Source: Azomonas tarimensis (GTDB lineage Bacteria; Pseudomonadota; Gammaproteobacteria; Pseudomonadales; Pseudomonadaceae). From it: a stretch of DNA of 64,000 nucleotides. Below are positions 18,882 through 27,773 of this stretch, in pieces. The DNA is taken from contig NZ_JBHRXZ010000017.1 of NCBI RefSeq assembly GCF_042648805.1, positions 1-64,000 on the forward strand. The letters run 5' to 3'. A model generated the notes under the pieces. That model was given only the letters and a program-made list of their open reading frames with translations. It ran no database searches and was not told the DNA's origin. Positions within the stretch are counted from its first letter, which is position 1, and every line of letters starts with the position of its first letter. The translations under genes were made by a program, and so were the position numbers.

Positions 18882-19129
18882 TGCTCTACGCCGGATTGTT
18901 GCTGATGACCATGGCTGTCGGGCTGTGGCGGGTGATGCGCGGTCCCGGTCGGGTCGACCGGCTGCTGGCCGTGCAGCTGTGCGGCACCAGCGGCACGGCG
19001 ATCCTCCTGGTGCTGGCCCAGGCCCAGGAGCAGCGTGCCTTGCGTGACGTGGCAATGGTGCTGGCACTGCTTGCGGCAATGATCAGCGTCGGCCTGGTGC
19101 AACTGCTGCGGCGGCGTGGCCATGGATAG
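18878..19129 (+). CDS. mnhF: Na+/H+ antiporter subunit F (MrpF/MnhF)
   Basis: An 83-residue, three-helix membrane protein with the MrpF features RVMRGPGRVDRLLAVQL and an Asp in RDVAMVLALLA within the last helix. Start ATG 18878 overlaps the stop of subunit E (ATGA). The subunit is small and assembles between E and G in Mrp antiporters. Confidence 0.87.
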   Translation: MMLYAGLLLMTMAVGLWRVMRGPGRVDRLLAVQLCGTSGTAILLVLAQAQEQRALRDVAMVLALLAAMISVGLVQLLRRRGHG

Positions 19130-19415
19130 CCTGCTGAACGTGCTGAGCTGGCTGCTGCTGGCGGGCGGGCTGTTGTTTTTTGCCGCCGGCAGCCTTGGCC
19201 TGCTGCGCTTTCCCGATGTGCTGTGTCGTCTGCACGCGTTGACCAAGGCCGATACGCTGGGCCTTGGGCTGGTGGCTGCAGGCCTGGCGCTGAGGGCCGA
19301 GGGTTTGGCCGAAGTCGCTCAGCTGGTACTGATCTGGCTGCTGGTGCTTGCCTCCAGCGCTACCGCCTGCCAGTTGCTGGCGCGTCAGGCGCGGGAGGAA
19401 CATCCCGATGACTGA
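19122..19415 (+). CDS. mnhG: Na+/H+ antiporter subunit G (MrpG/MnhG)
   Basis: A 97-residue protein with three predicted helices and the MrpG hallmarks LGLLRFPDVLCRLHALTKADTLG. It overlaps the end of F by 8 bases (ATG 19122; an in-frame GTG at 19116 is possible). Subunit G takes part in the cation path in Mrp complex structures, although that is family knowledge and not visible here. Confidence 0.88.
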   Translation: MDSLLNVLSWLLLAGGLLFFAAGSLGLLRFPDVLCRLHALTKADTLGLGLVAAGLALRAEGLAEVAQLVLIWLLVLASSATACQLLARQAREEHPDD

Positions 19416-20310
19416 CTGGCTGCTCGACGGCGTGCTCGGCCTGCTGCTGCTGGGCCTGGCCGTCGGCTCGCTACAGGTGCGTAGTCTCTACGCCAGCGTG
19501 CTGCTGTTCGTCACCTTCGGGCTGGTCCTGGCGCTGGTCTGGGCACGCCTTGGCGCAGCCGACCTGGCCCTGGCTGAGGCGGCGATTGGCGCGGGCCTGA
19601 CCGGCACCCTGTTGTTCGCCGCGCTGGCGCGGATCCCGCGCGAGACCGAGCGGGATACCCGGCGACAGCGGCTGGCGGCGGCCGTGGTGCTACTGCCGCT
19701 GGTCGTGCTGCTCGGCCAGTCGGTGTGGCCGCTGGCCGAGTTCGCCTCGCCATTGCCCGCTGCAGTGCAGGAGGCCCTGCCGGCGAGCGGGGTGGAGCAT
19801 CCGGTCACTGCCGTGCTGCTCAACTACCGTGCCTGGGACACCCTGCTGGAGCTTGGCGTGCTGTTGCTGGCGCTGCTGGGCGCACGGCAGTTGGGCACGG
19901 GCGAACTGGATACCGAAAAGCCCTGGCCGTTATTGCAGGCCTGGAGTCGCAGCCTGGCGCCGTTGCTGGTGCTGGCTGGCGGCTATCTGTTGTGGCGCGG
20001 CAGCAGCTCGCCCGGCGGCGCGTTCCAGGCCGGCTCGCTGCTCGCCGCGGGAGTGGTGCTGCTGCGGCTTTCGGGGCTGTTGCCTGCTCTGCGCTGGTCC
20101 AGCCTGCCGTTGCGCCTGGCGGTACTGTCAGGGCTGCTGCTGTTCGTCCTGGTCGGTGCCGCCACGGCTTGGCTGGGGGATGGCTGGTTGACCTACCCCG
20201 CGGCCTGGGCCAAGCCGTTGATCATTGTCATCGAGGTGGCGGCAACCCTTTCCATCGCGGCCAGCCTGAGCCTGTTGGTAATCGGCGAGACCCGGGAGGC
20301 AGGCCCGTGA
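19408..20310 (+). CDS. Fused MrpA C-terminal (DUF4040) and MrpB subunit
   Basis: 300 residues, seven or more membrane segments. Residues about 5-75 match the DUF4040/MbhE part normally found at the C-terminal end of full-length MrpA (key stretch LAEAAIGAGLTGTLLF). Residues about 170-295 match MrpB (SSPGGAFQAGSLLAAG). The two are joined in one polypeptide, so this operon supplies the MrpA tail without a separate full-length MrpA. It overlaps G by 8 bases and subunit C by 4. This fusion resembles the arrangement in archaeal membrane-bound hydrogenase and group 2 Mrp modules. Confidence 0.82.
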   Translation: MTDWLLDGVLGLLLLGLAVGSLQVRSLYASVLLFVTFGLVLALVWARLGAADLALAEAAIGAGLTGTLLFAALARIPRETERDTRRQRLAAAVVLLPLVVLLGQSVWPLAEFASPLPAAVQEALPASGVEHPVTAVLLNYRAWDTLLELGVLLLALLGARQLGTGELDTEKPWPLLQAWSRSLAPLLVLAGGYLLWRGSSSPGGAFQAGSLLAAGVVLLRLSGLLPALRWSSLPLRLAVLSGLLLFVLVGAATAWLGDGWLTYPAAWAKPLIIVIEVAATLSIAASLSLLVIGETREAGP

Positions 20311-20576
20311 TCGAATTCTATCTGCTGATTGGCGCGCTGTTGTGGGTGGTCGGCCTCTATGGCCTGCTCACCCGGCATCAGTCGCTGCGGCGGATCATCG
20401 CCATCAATCTGATGGGCAGCGGGGTCTTTCTTGTGATGATCGCCCTGGCCGCCCGGCATACCCCGACCGACCCGCTGCTGGTGGCACTGGTGGTCACCGG
20501 CCTGGTGGTGGCGGTGAGTGCCACGGCCCTGGCACTGCGCCTGGCGACTGCCAGCGAGCGGGAGGGCAAATCATGA
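20307..20576 (+). CDS. mnhC: Na+/H+ antiporter subunit C (MrpC/MnhC, NuoK-like)
   Basis: An 89-residue, three-helix protein homologous to NuoK: LLIGALLWVVGLYGLLTR, NLMGSGVFLVMIA, and LVVTGLVVAVSATALAL. GTG 20307 starts within the stop of the preceding gene (GTGA), and the end overlaps the next start (ATGA). It is a little shorter than typical MrpC (about 110 residues). Confidence 0.87.
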   Translation: MIEFYLLIGALLWVVGLYGLLTRHQSLRRIIAINLMGSGVFLVMIALAARHTPTDPLLVALVVTGLVVAVSATALALRLATASEREGKS

Positions 20577-21997
20577 ACTGGGCCCTGCTGAGCCTTGCTG
20601 CGCCGCTGGTGGGCGGGTTGTTGGCAGTGTTGTTCCGCCGCCTGCGCGGCGGGCTCTGGGCATTCATCTATACGCTGTGCAGCCTGGTGGGCGCGGCGCT
20701 GGCCCTGGATGACGTGATGGTCCGGGGCAGTCAGACCCTGGCGCTGGGTGGCTGGGTCGAGCCGCTGCCGATTCGCTTTCTGCTCACCCCGTTGGCCGGA
20801 CTGCTGCTGGTATTCACTGCCGGCCTGCATCTGCTGGTGGGGCTCTATGCCGCGCGCCGTGCGCACGCGGCCGGCAGTTCGGACTTCTGGTGCCTGGCCG
20901 CGCTGCTGCATGCCGCGCTGGCCGCGCTCTGGCTGTCGGCCGACCTGTTCAACCTCTACGTGACGCTGGAACTGCTCAGTCTCGCCGCGGTGGGGCTGGT
21001 CGCACTGGCCGGCAAGAAGGCCTATCGCCCGGCGTTGGATTACCTGCTGCTGTCGCTCGCCGGCTCGCTGGCCTACCTGTTCGGCGTGGCCCTGCTCTAC
21101 GGCCGCTACGGAGTGCTCGACATCGCCCTGCTGGGTGCGCTGTCGGTGGACGACCTGCCGACGCGCACCGCGCTGCTGCTGATGACCCTGGGGCTGATGC
21201 TCAAGGCGGCGTTGTGGCCGCTGCACCTCTGGCTGCCGCCAGCCCATGCCGGAGCGCCCACGGCGGTCAGTGCGCTGCTGTCGGCGCTGGTGGTGAAGGG
21301 ACCGCTGTTTATCCTCTGGACCCTCTGGGATGGGCTGGCACCGCTGGAGATGGCGCGACAGGCTGGTCCGCTGTTCGCGCTCGCCGGGGTCCTGGCGCTG
21401 ATTTCCGGGGGGTGGTCGGCGCTGCGCGCGCCCATGCTCAAGTCGCTGGTGGCCTATTCCACGGTGGCCCAGCTGGGCTATGCGCTACTGGCGCTGGGGC
21501 TGCTGCTGCGCTGGCAGGAGCCGCGCATGGTGGCGGCGCTCTGGCTGTTCGTGCTGGCCCATGGGCTGGCCAAGGTGTCGATGTTCCTGGCTGCCGGTGA
21601 GCTGCAGGACGCCCTCGGCAGCCGCCGTGTGCAGGCGTTGCGCGGTGCCAGCCAGACGGCGCCGGTGGCCATGTTCGCCTTTGCCGTGGCGGGCGGCAGC
21701 CTGATCGGACTGCCGCCGAGTGGCGGGTTTCTGGCCAAGTGGCTGCTGTTGCAACCGCTGCTCGACGAACCGCGTTATTGGCCCTGGGCATTCGGCGTGC
21801 TGCTCGGCACCCTTGTCTCGGCGGCCTACGTGTTTCGCGTGGTCGCGCTCGGCTTCGACCGGGCGCAGGCGGTACCCGATCCGGTGGCCGTGGACCGCCT
21901 GGGGCAGTGGCTGGCAATGCTGCCGGCCCTGCTGGTCTGGAGCCTGGCGTTGATCAGCGAATCCCTGCTGCCCTGGCTGGAGGGGATGGCGCAATGA
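20573..21997 (+). CDS. mnhD: Antiporter subunit D, first copy (MrpD/NuoN-type)
   Basis: 474 residues with about 14 membrane helices, proton-transporting family of complex I and Mrp antiporters. The conserved TM5 glutamate is present (Glu133 in YVTLELLSL), as are the TM7 lysine (LKAALWPLHLWLP) and a second Lys in ALVVKGPLF. All residues needed for proton translocation are therefore visible. It is the first of three such subunits in a row, each overlapping the next by ATGA. Confidence 0.9.
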   Translation: MNWALLSLAAPLVGGLLAVLFRRLRGGLWAFIYTLCSLVGAALALDDVMVRGSQTLALGGWVEPLPIRFLLTPLAGLLLVFTAGLHLLVGLYAARRAHAAGSSDFWCLAALLHAALAALWLSADLFNLYVTLELLSLAAVGLVALAGKKAYRPALDYLLLSLAGSLAYLFGVALLYGRYGVLDIALLGALSVDDLPTRTALLLMTLGLMLKAALWPLHLWLPPAHAGAPTAVSALLSALVVKGPLFILWTLWDGLAPLEMARQAGPLFALAGVLALISGGWSALRAPMLKSLVAYSTVAQLGYALLALGLLLRWQEPRMVAALWLFVLAHGLAKVSMFLAAGELQDALGSRRVQALRGASQTAPVAMFAFAVAGGSLIGLPPSGGFLAKWLLLQPLLDEPRYWPWAFGVLLGTLVSAAYVFRVVALGFDRAQAVPDPVAVDRLGQWLAMLPALLVWSLALISESLLPWLEGMAQ

Positions 21998-23490
21998 ACT
22001 GGACGACCTGGCTACCGCTGCTGATCGTGCTCAGCTCGCTGATCCCGGGGCTGATCATCTTTTCCCTGCGAGAAGATCAGCCACGCCTGCGGGTGACCCT
22101 GAACATGGTGGGCGTGGTGATCAAGCTGGTCATGGTCGGGGCCATGCTGGCGGGGGTCGCCGACGGCCTGGTGTTTCGCTTCGCGGTGCCCTTTCTGCCG
22201 GGGGCGCCGCTGGTGCTGCAGGCCGATGCCCTGTCGCTGCTGTTCGTCGCGCTGTCCTCGCTGCTCTGGCTGGCCACCACCATCTACGCCATCGGCTACA
22301 TGGAAGGCGCGCCGTTACGTTCGCGCTTCTTCGGCTACTTCAGTCTCTGCGTCAGTGCCACGGTAGGGCTGGCGCTGGCCGGCAACCTGGTCACCTTTCT
22401 GCTGTTCTACGAACTCCTGACCCTGGCCACCTTCCCCCTGGTGGTCCACCGGGGAACGCCAGAATCCTTGCGTGCCGGCCGGATCTACCTGGCCTATACC
22501 GTGGGTGGCGGCACCCTGGTGCTGATGGGCGTCGCGCTGTTGCATACCATTGGCGGCAGCCCCGATTTCCAGCCCGGTGGCTACCTTGCGGCCTTCAGTG
22601 AGACGCACCGGCCTACCCTGAGCCTCGGCTTCGCCTTGTTGGTGCTTGGGCTGGGTGTCAAGGCAGCGCTGATTCCGCTGCATGGCTGGCTGCCCGAGGC
22701 AATGGTCGCGCCGGCTCCGGTCAGCGCCCTGCTGCATGCCGTGGCGGTGGTCAAGGCGGGTGCCTTCGGCATCGTGAGGGTGGTCTATGACGTCTATGGC
22801 GCGGAGGTCATGGGCGAGCTTAACCTAGCCACGCCGCTGTTGCTGCTGGCGGTGGCGACGGTGCTTTACGGCTCGTTGCGGGCCTTGCAGCAGATCGAGC
22901 TGAAAAAGCGCCTGGCCTATTCGACCATCAGCCAGGTGTCCTACATCGTACTTGGCGTGGCCTTGCTCGGTCCCCTGGCGGCGGTCGGCGGGCTGGTGCA
23001 TCTCATCCACCAGGGGCTGATGAAGGTGACGCTGTTCTACTGCGCCGGCAATTTCGCCGAGACGCTGGGTGTACACAAGATCCGCGAAATGGACGGGATC
23101 GGCCGGCGGATGCCGCTGAGCATGGCCGCCTTCACCATTGGCGCGCTGGGCATGATCGGGGTACCGCCGATCGCCGGGTTCGTCAGCAAGTGGTATCTGG
23201 GGGTCGGTGCGCTGGAAGTGGGGCAGGACTGGGTGCTGCTGGTGTTGATCGGTTCGGCGCTGCTCAACGCCGCCTACTTTCTGCCTCTGCTCTGGCGTGG
23301 CTGGTTTGCCGAGCCCGCTGATTGGCACCATGACCGCTGGGCCGGCGAGCGCCTGGAAACCCACTGGATGCTCCTGCTGCCGGCGCTGTTCACCGCGCTG
23401 CTGTCACTGCTGGTGGGGCTGCTGGCCGGTTCGGCGATCAGTCCGCTGGGCTGGAGCCAACTGATCGTCGAGCGGGAGTTCGACATATGA
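21994..23490 (+). CDS. Antiporter subunit, second D-type copy (NuoM/MrpD-like)
   Basis: 498 residues, about 14 membrane helices. Conserved Glu140 (FLLFYELLTL) and the Lys of VKAALIPLHGWLP are both present, as is a second Lys in AVAVVKAGAFG, so it should conduct protons. The sequence around YSTISQVSYI is close to NuoM and MrpA core helices, so it may take the role of the MrpA antiporter unit whose DUF4040 tail is in the fused gene two genes upstream. Starts at ATG 21994, overlapping the stop of the first copy. Confidence 0.88.
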   Translation: MNWTTWLPLLIVLSSLIPGLIIFSLREDQPRLRVTLNMVGVVIKLVMVGAMLAGVADGLVFRFAVPFLPGAPLVLQADALSLLFVALSSLLWLATTIYAIGYMEGAPLRSRFFGYFSLCVSATVGLALAGNLVTFLLFYELLTLATFPLVVHRGTPESLRAGRIYLAYTVGGGTLVLMGVALLHTIGGSPDFQPGGYLAAFSETHRPTLSLGFALLVLGLGVKAALIPLHGWLPEAMVAPAPVSALLHAVAVVKAGAFGIVRVVYDVYGAEVMGELNLATPLLLLAVATVLYGSLRALQQIELKKRLAYSTISQVSYIVLGVALLGPLAAVGGLVHLIHQGLMKVTLFYCAGNFAETLGVHKIREMDGIGRRMPLSMAAFTIGALGMIGVPPIAGFVSKWYLGVGALEVGQDWVLLVLIGSALLNAAYFLPLLWRGWFAEPADWHHDRWAGERLETHWMLLLPALFTALLSLLVGLLAGSAISPLGWSQLIVEREFDI

Positions 23491-25148
23491 ACGGCACCTG
23501 GCTGTGGTTGCTGGTGCCGCTGGCGCCCTTGCTTGGCTGCCTGGCCCTGGCGATCTGGCGCGAGCGGGCCATCGGCGGGCTCTGGCTCTGCTGTCTGCCC
23601 GCCCTGGCGGCGGCGCTCTGGCCGATGCCCGAGCTGTTCCTGCCCTGGATCTGGGAGGGCGTGCGGTGGGGCGGCGAGGATCCGCTCGGGCGTGCCTGGC
23701 TTGGTTTCAGCGCCCTGCTGTGGGGCTGCGCGGGGATCTTTGCCGTCAGCAGCATGGCCGGGCAGGCGCATCTGCTGCGCTTCTGGACCTGCTGGCTGCT
23801 GGCGCTTTCGGGCAATCTCTTGCTGATCATCGCGGCCGATGCCATGAGTTTCTATCTGGGCTTCAGCCTGATGAGCCTCTCCGCCTATGGGCTGATCGTG
23901 CACAACGGCGGCCCAGGACCGCGCCGCGCCGGGCGCCTGTATCTGCAACTGGCGATTCTTGGCGAGATGCTCCTGCTCGCCGGACTGCTGTTGCGCGCCC
24001 ATGACGCCGGCGGCTCGTTCGACTTCTTCGGCTGGCAGGCGCTGCCGCTCGATGGCCTGACGCTGGCGCTGCTGATGATCGGGCTGGGCCTGAAAGCCGG
24101 TTTCTGGCCGCTTCACGTCTGGCTGCCGCAGGCCCACCCCGCCGCCCCGGCGCCTGCCAGCGCGGTGCTCTCGGGGGCGATGATCAAGGCCGGTGTGCTG
24201 GGGCTCTGGCGCTGCCTGCCGGAAACCGACCCCCTGCTCGAGTCGCTGTCGGGCCCCTTATTGCTGATGGGCATGTTCGGTGCCTTCTATGGCGCCCTGC
24301 TCGGGCTGTGCAACCCCAGGAGCAAAGCGGTGCTGGCCTACTCTTCGGTCAGCCAGATGGGCTGGTTCGTGATGATCCTGGCGCTGATCTGGCGCCACCC
24401 CGATCAGCTGGGCGTGCTTGCCGCGGTGCTGATGCTGTTCGGCGTACACCATGGCCTGGCCAAGGGGGCGTTGTTCCTGGCCGCTGGCATGAGCCACGAG
24501 TCGCGCTTGCCCTGGTACGCCTGGCTGCTGCTGGCGATGCCCGCGCTGGCGCTGGCGGGGCTGCCACTGAGCAGTGGCGGGGTGGCCAAGGAAGCGTTGA
24601 AGGAAGCCTGGTACGGCGGCGAATTCGCCCTCTGGATTCCGATTCTGGGGATCGCCAGCGTCGGTACCGCGCTTCTGGTGCTGCGCGCCCTGTGGCTGAT
24701 GTACCAGGATCAGCCCCCGGCACCGGGGCGGCGACCCCCGCTGGCGCAGTGGGCCCCCTGGGCGCTGCTCAGCCTGTTGCCACTGGCGATGCCCTGGCTG
24801 TGGCCGGCACTGCGTACGCCGATGATGGAACATCTGGCTCCAGCCGATTTCTGGGGGCTGCTCTGGCCCCTGTTGCTGGGGCTCGCCCTGGCGGTGCTGG
24901 TCATCCGGCGTGGCTGGCGGGTGCCTCCACGCCTCGCGCAGCTGCCGCAACCGGCGCTGCGGCTGTCGCTGGGGACGCGCTGGCTGGTGCTGCATCCGCC
25001 GCTGGCCGAGCTGCAGCCGCAACCCGACCGGCAGCGCTGGCGTCGTCGCGAGCGGGCCTGGAACAGGCTTTGGCGCGGTAATGCACTGAACCTGAGCATC
25101 TGGTTGATCGCCCTGCTGCTGTGGCTGGGCTGGGCCTGGCGCTTCTGA
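23487..25148 (+). CDS. Antiporter-like subunit, third D-type copy, TM5 Glu replaced
   Basis: 553 residues, about 14 helices plus a C-terminal extension with a basic cytoplasmic stretch and a last hydrophobic helix. The TM7 lysine (LKAGFWPLHVWLP) and the second Lys (GAMIKAGVLG) are kept. Where the first copy has Glu133, this protein has Ser127 (FYLGFSLMSLSAYG), by alignment on the shared AD residue nine positions earlier. Loss of this carboxylate would be expected to impair or change proton transport, so it may have a structural or altered ion role. It ends the operon seven bases from the convergent sugar dehydrogenase gene. Confidence 0.87.
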   Translation: MNGTWLWLLVPLAPLLGCLALAIWRERAIGGLWLCCLPALAAALWPMPELFLPWIWEGVRWGGEDPLGRAWLGFSALLWGCAGIFAVSSMAGQAHLLRFWTCWLLALSGNLLLIIAADAMSFYLGFSLMSLSAYGLIVHNGGPGPRRAGRLYLQLAILGEMLLLAGLLLRAHDAGGSFDFFGWQALPLDGLTLALLMIGLGLKAGFWPLHVWLPQAHPAAPAPASAVLSGAMIKAGVLGLWRCLPETDPLLESLSGPLLLMGMFGAFYGALLGLCNPRSKAVLAYSSVSQMGWFVMILALIWRHPDQLGVLAAVLMLFGVHHGLAKGALFLAAGMSHESRLPWYAWLLLAMPALALAGLPLSSGGVAKEALKEAWYGGEFALWIPILGIASVGTALLVLRALWLMYQDQPPAPGRRPPLAQWAPWALLSLLPLAMPWLWPALRTPMMEHLAPADFWGLLWPLLLGLALAVLVIRRGWRVPPRLAQLPQPALRLSLGTRWLVLHPPLAELQPQPDRQRWRRRERAWNRLWRGNALNLSIWLIALLLWLGWAWRF

Positions 25149-25154
25149 GCCGGC

Positions 25155-26264
25155 TCAGGGGCCGGCCGGCACGACCCGCAGCAAGCGGCCTTCGGCACCG
25201 TCGGTGAGCAGGTAGAGCGCACCTTCGGGGCCAACCCGCACATCGCGGATGCGCGCGTCGAGCTCCTTGAATAGCGACTGCTGCTCCACCAGCGTGCCGT
25301 TCGTCAGCCGCACCCGTCGGACCTCGCGGCCGACCAGCGCAGCGTTGAACAGGTCGCCCTGCCACTGGGGAAACAGCTCGCCGCGATAGACTGCCAGGGC
25401 GCTGGGCGCCAGCGAGGGCGACCAGTGCAGCAATGGGGCGGTCATGCCCGGCAACTGCCGGAACGGACTGATCTGCGCGCCGGTGTAGTCGATGCCGAAG
25501 GTCGCCAGCGGCCAGCCATAGTTGCGTCCGGATTCGATCAGGTTGAGCTCGTCGCCGCCACGGGGGCCGTGCTCGTTGGTATATAGACGCCCTGTCTCGG
25601 GGTCGTAGGCGATGCCCTGCACGTTGCGGTGGCCGCTGCTGAAGATCGCCGGCTCGACGCCGGGCTGGTCCCGGAAGGGATTATCCGGCGGCACCTCGCC
25701 GTCGCGGGTCAGGCGCACCAGTTTGCCCAGATGATTGCCGAGATTCTGTGCCTGTTCGCGGTAGTCGAAACCATCGCCCAGCGTCAGCACCAGGGTATCG
25801 TCGGGCAGGAACACCAGGCGGCCGCCAAAGTGCGACCCACCTCGCTTGGCCGGCTGGGCGCTGAACAGGACCTGCAGATCCTCCAGCCGGTCGTCGACCA
25901 GGCGGGCGCGAGCCAGGCGGGTATTGTTGGCCTCGGCATCACCGTAGGCATAGGTCAGGTAGATCAGCCCGTTGTCGGCGAAGTCCGGGTCGATGGCCAC
26001 CTCCATCAGTCCGGTCTGGACATCCACATAGCCTTCCGGCACACCGGTCACGGGTGCCTCGCGCAGCCGACCATCGGCCTCCAGCTGGCGCAACTGGCCG
26101 CCGCGCTCGGTGACGAGCATGCGACCATCGGGAAGGAACGCCAGTGACCAGGGGTAGCTCAACCCTTCGGTAAGGGTCTCGATGCGGTAGTTGTCGGCGC
26201 TGGCAGCGTCAGCGGCAAGCAAGGTGGCCAGCAGCAGGGCGGGCAGGGAAGTCAGGCGATTCAT
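25155..26264 (-). CDS. PQQ-dependent sugar dehydrogenase (soluble aldose dehydrogenase, YliI type)
   Basis: 369 residues with a signal peptide (PALLLATLLAADAASA) and a six-bladed beta-propeller of the soluble glucose/aldose dehydrogenase family. Family landmarks are YPWSLAFLPDGRMLVTERGG, FSSGHRNVQGIAYDPETG and EHGPRGGDELN. It would oxidise aldoses in the periplasm with pyrroloquinoline quinone. ATG 26264 overlaps the stop of the preceding membrane protein gene (ATGA), indicating coupling. The strand and spacing place it at the end of the CstA-led transcription unit, with a 67-base gap before its membrane partner. Confidence 0.9.
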   Translation of the reverse strand: MNRLTSLPALLLATLLAADAASADNYRIETLTEGLSYPWSLAFLPDGRMLVTERGGQLRQLEADGRLREAPVTGVPEGYVDVQTGLMEVAIDPDFADNGLIYLTYAYGDAEANNTRLARARLVDDRLEDLQVLFSAQPAKRGGSHFGGRLVFLPDDTLVLTLGDGFDYREQAQNLGNHLGKLVRLTRDGEVPPDNPFRDQPGVEPAIFSSGHRNVQGIAYDPETGRLYTNEHGPRGGDELNLIESGRNYGWPLATFGIDYTGAQISPFRQLPGMTAPLLHWSPSLAPSALAVYRGELFPQWQGDLFNAALVGREVRRVRLTNGTLVEQQSLFKELDARIRDVRVGPEGALYLLTDGAEGRLLRVVPAGP

Positions 26265-26704
26265 GAGCGGGGCCGCATCAGGGTGGCGAACAGCAGCGCA
26301 CCGAAGGCACCGCTGAGGATCATCGCCGCGCTGCCCACCGCGGTGCGGGTTGCGGCGATCAGGGTCGGCATGGGAGCCACCGCATTGGCCACCTGGAAGG
26401 CCACCAGCAGGCCGACGCCTCCGGCGAAGAAGTAAAGTGGCAAGCGCCACTGAGGCAGCAGCCTTGCCAGCAACGCGGCCATCGGCAGGGCCAGCAGCAG
26501 GGTGAGGCTGACAATGGCGGCATAGGCCGGGGTAAAGCCGAGCAGGTCCTGGCCGGTGGCACGCAGGCGTACCAAGACGCCAATGTCGGCACCCAGCGCC
26601 TGCAATGCGGCCAGGTTGAACTGGGTCTGGATGATCGTTCCCAGCACCACGGCAAAGGCCACGGCGACAAGGTAGATCGGGATCACACGCAATCTGGGGT
26701 TCAT
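26261..26704 (-). CDS. Four-helix membrane protein of unknown function
   Basis: 147 residues with four hydrophobic segments (about 7-27, 60-80, 90-110, 120-142). I do not recognise a characterised family; similar proteins are found beside PQQ sugar dehydrogenases. Its stop overlaps the start of that dehydrogenase gene by four bases. It may anchor it or help electron transfer, but nothing in the sequence (no heme or Cys motif) shows this. Confidence 0.7.
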   Translation of the reverse strand: MNPRLRVIPIYLVAVAFAVVLGTIIQTQFNLAALQALGADIGVLVRLRATGQDLLGFTPAYAAIVSLTLLLALPMAALLARLLPQWRLPLYFFAGGVGLLVAFQVANAVAPMPTLIAATRTAVGSAAMILSGAFGALLFATLMRPRS

Positions 26705-26771
26705 CGAAGGGTTCCGTTAGACGATCACCGGATTATGCACGCGGCACCGCCAGTGCCAATCCTCCCTTGGC

Positions 26772-27773
26772 CTAGCCTCCCCAGGGCTGGCGCAGCCGTT
26801 CTGCGAAGGCATCCAGCGCCGCCTCGCCCACCACGTCTCCGGCCAGCAGGGGAAGTTGTTGCAGCGCAAGCGTCGGCAGGGCCTCTCGCAGGGTGGTCAG
26901 ATGCTGCTCCTCGACCGCGTGACGCTCGGCCAGGAAGGCGCCGGCATCGGCGGGTGAACGCTTGTTGACTACCAATCCGGCAACGTCGATGCCGCTTCGT
27001 TCAAGCTTCTGTTGCAGTTCGATGGTTTCCAGTACCGGCAGACGTTCGGCAGCGAGCACCGCGACAAAGGCGCAGCGGCGGCTGTCGCCAATGATTTCGC
27101 GGAGCAGGGCGAAGCGCTCACGGCGTCGATCGAGAATCTGCCGTACCCGCTGTTCACGGGTCTGCTCGCCCTCGCCGCGGTCCCCGCCGATCAGTGACTC
27201 GCCCAGGCTGTCGTCCTGGCCGAAGTTGCGCAGGATGGCGCCGAATCGCGACTGGCGCTCGTGCCGCTGAAGCAGGCCCTCGGTCCAGGCCGCCATCATT
27301 TCCGGTAGCGCCATCAGCCGGGCGGTGTGACCCGAGGGCGCGGTGTCGAAAACCACCAGATCATACTCATGCAATCCGTCGATCAGCGTCTCGGCAATGC
27401 GTTCGAGCAGGGCTGCCTCGTGCATCCCCGGCGCGTCTCGCGACAGCGCCATGTGCTTGTCCACCTCGCCGGCCAGGTGCGCTGGCATCAGCTTGCGCAA
27501 GGCCGCGCCGACCTCGTCCAGATGCTGCTGGACGGTAAGCTCGGGATCCAGTTCAAGGCCATCGAGGCCGGCGGCCAGGCGCACGCGCTGGGGGCCCACC
27601 TGACGGTCCCAGAGGTGGCCGAGATTGTGCGCGGGATCGGTGGAAACCAGCAGCACCCGGCGCCCGGCACGAGCCTGGGAGAGGGCGGTGACGGCGGCCA
27701 GGGTGGTCTTGCCGACCCCGCCCTTGCCGCCGAAAAACAGTACCTGGTGCTGTTCTGCGAGTGTCAGCAACAT
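26772..27773 (-). CDS. ArsA/Get3-family ATPase
   Basis: 333 residues, a single ATPase domain. The deviant Walker A is GKGGVGKTT (residues 16-24), with an STDPAHN switch I and a DTAPSGHTARLM switch II. A guanine-pocket-like stretch LVVNKR completes the SIMIBI fold. The size and single domain match Get3/TRC40-like and single-domain ArsA proteins; no CxxC zinc motif and no arsenite cysteine triad are present, and no ars genes adjoin. Its start lies 10 bases inside the cory-CC-star gene, and that gene overlaps cstA, so the ATPase likely acts with this carbon-starvation transporter. Exact role unknown. Confidence 0.85.
   Translation of the reverse strand: MLLTLAEQHQVLFFGGKGGVGKTTLAAVTALSQARAGRRVLLVSTDPAHNLGHLWDRQVGPQRVRLAAGLDGLELDPELTVQQHLDEVGAALRKLMPAHLAGEVDKHMALSRDAPGMHEAALLERIAETLIDGLHEYDLVVFDTAPSGHTARLMALPEMMAAWTEGLLQRHERQSRFGAILRNFGQDDSLGESLIGGDRGEGEQTREQRVRQILDRRRERFALLREIIGDSRRCAFVAVLAAERLPVLETIELQQKLERSGIDVAGLVVNKRSPADAGAFLAERHAVEEQHLTTLREALPTLALQQLPLLAGDVVGEAALDAFAERLRQPWGG

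Noticed and set aside
26772..27773. Arsenite pump ATPase (arsenic resistance operon)
   Set aside because: Single domain, no metalloid-binding cysteine triad, and no arsB, arsC or arsR genes nearby; the context is CstA.
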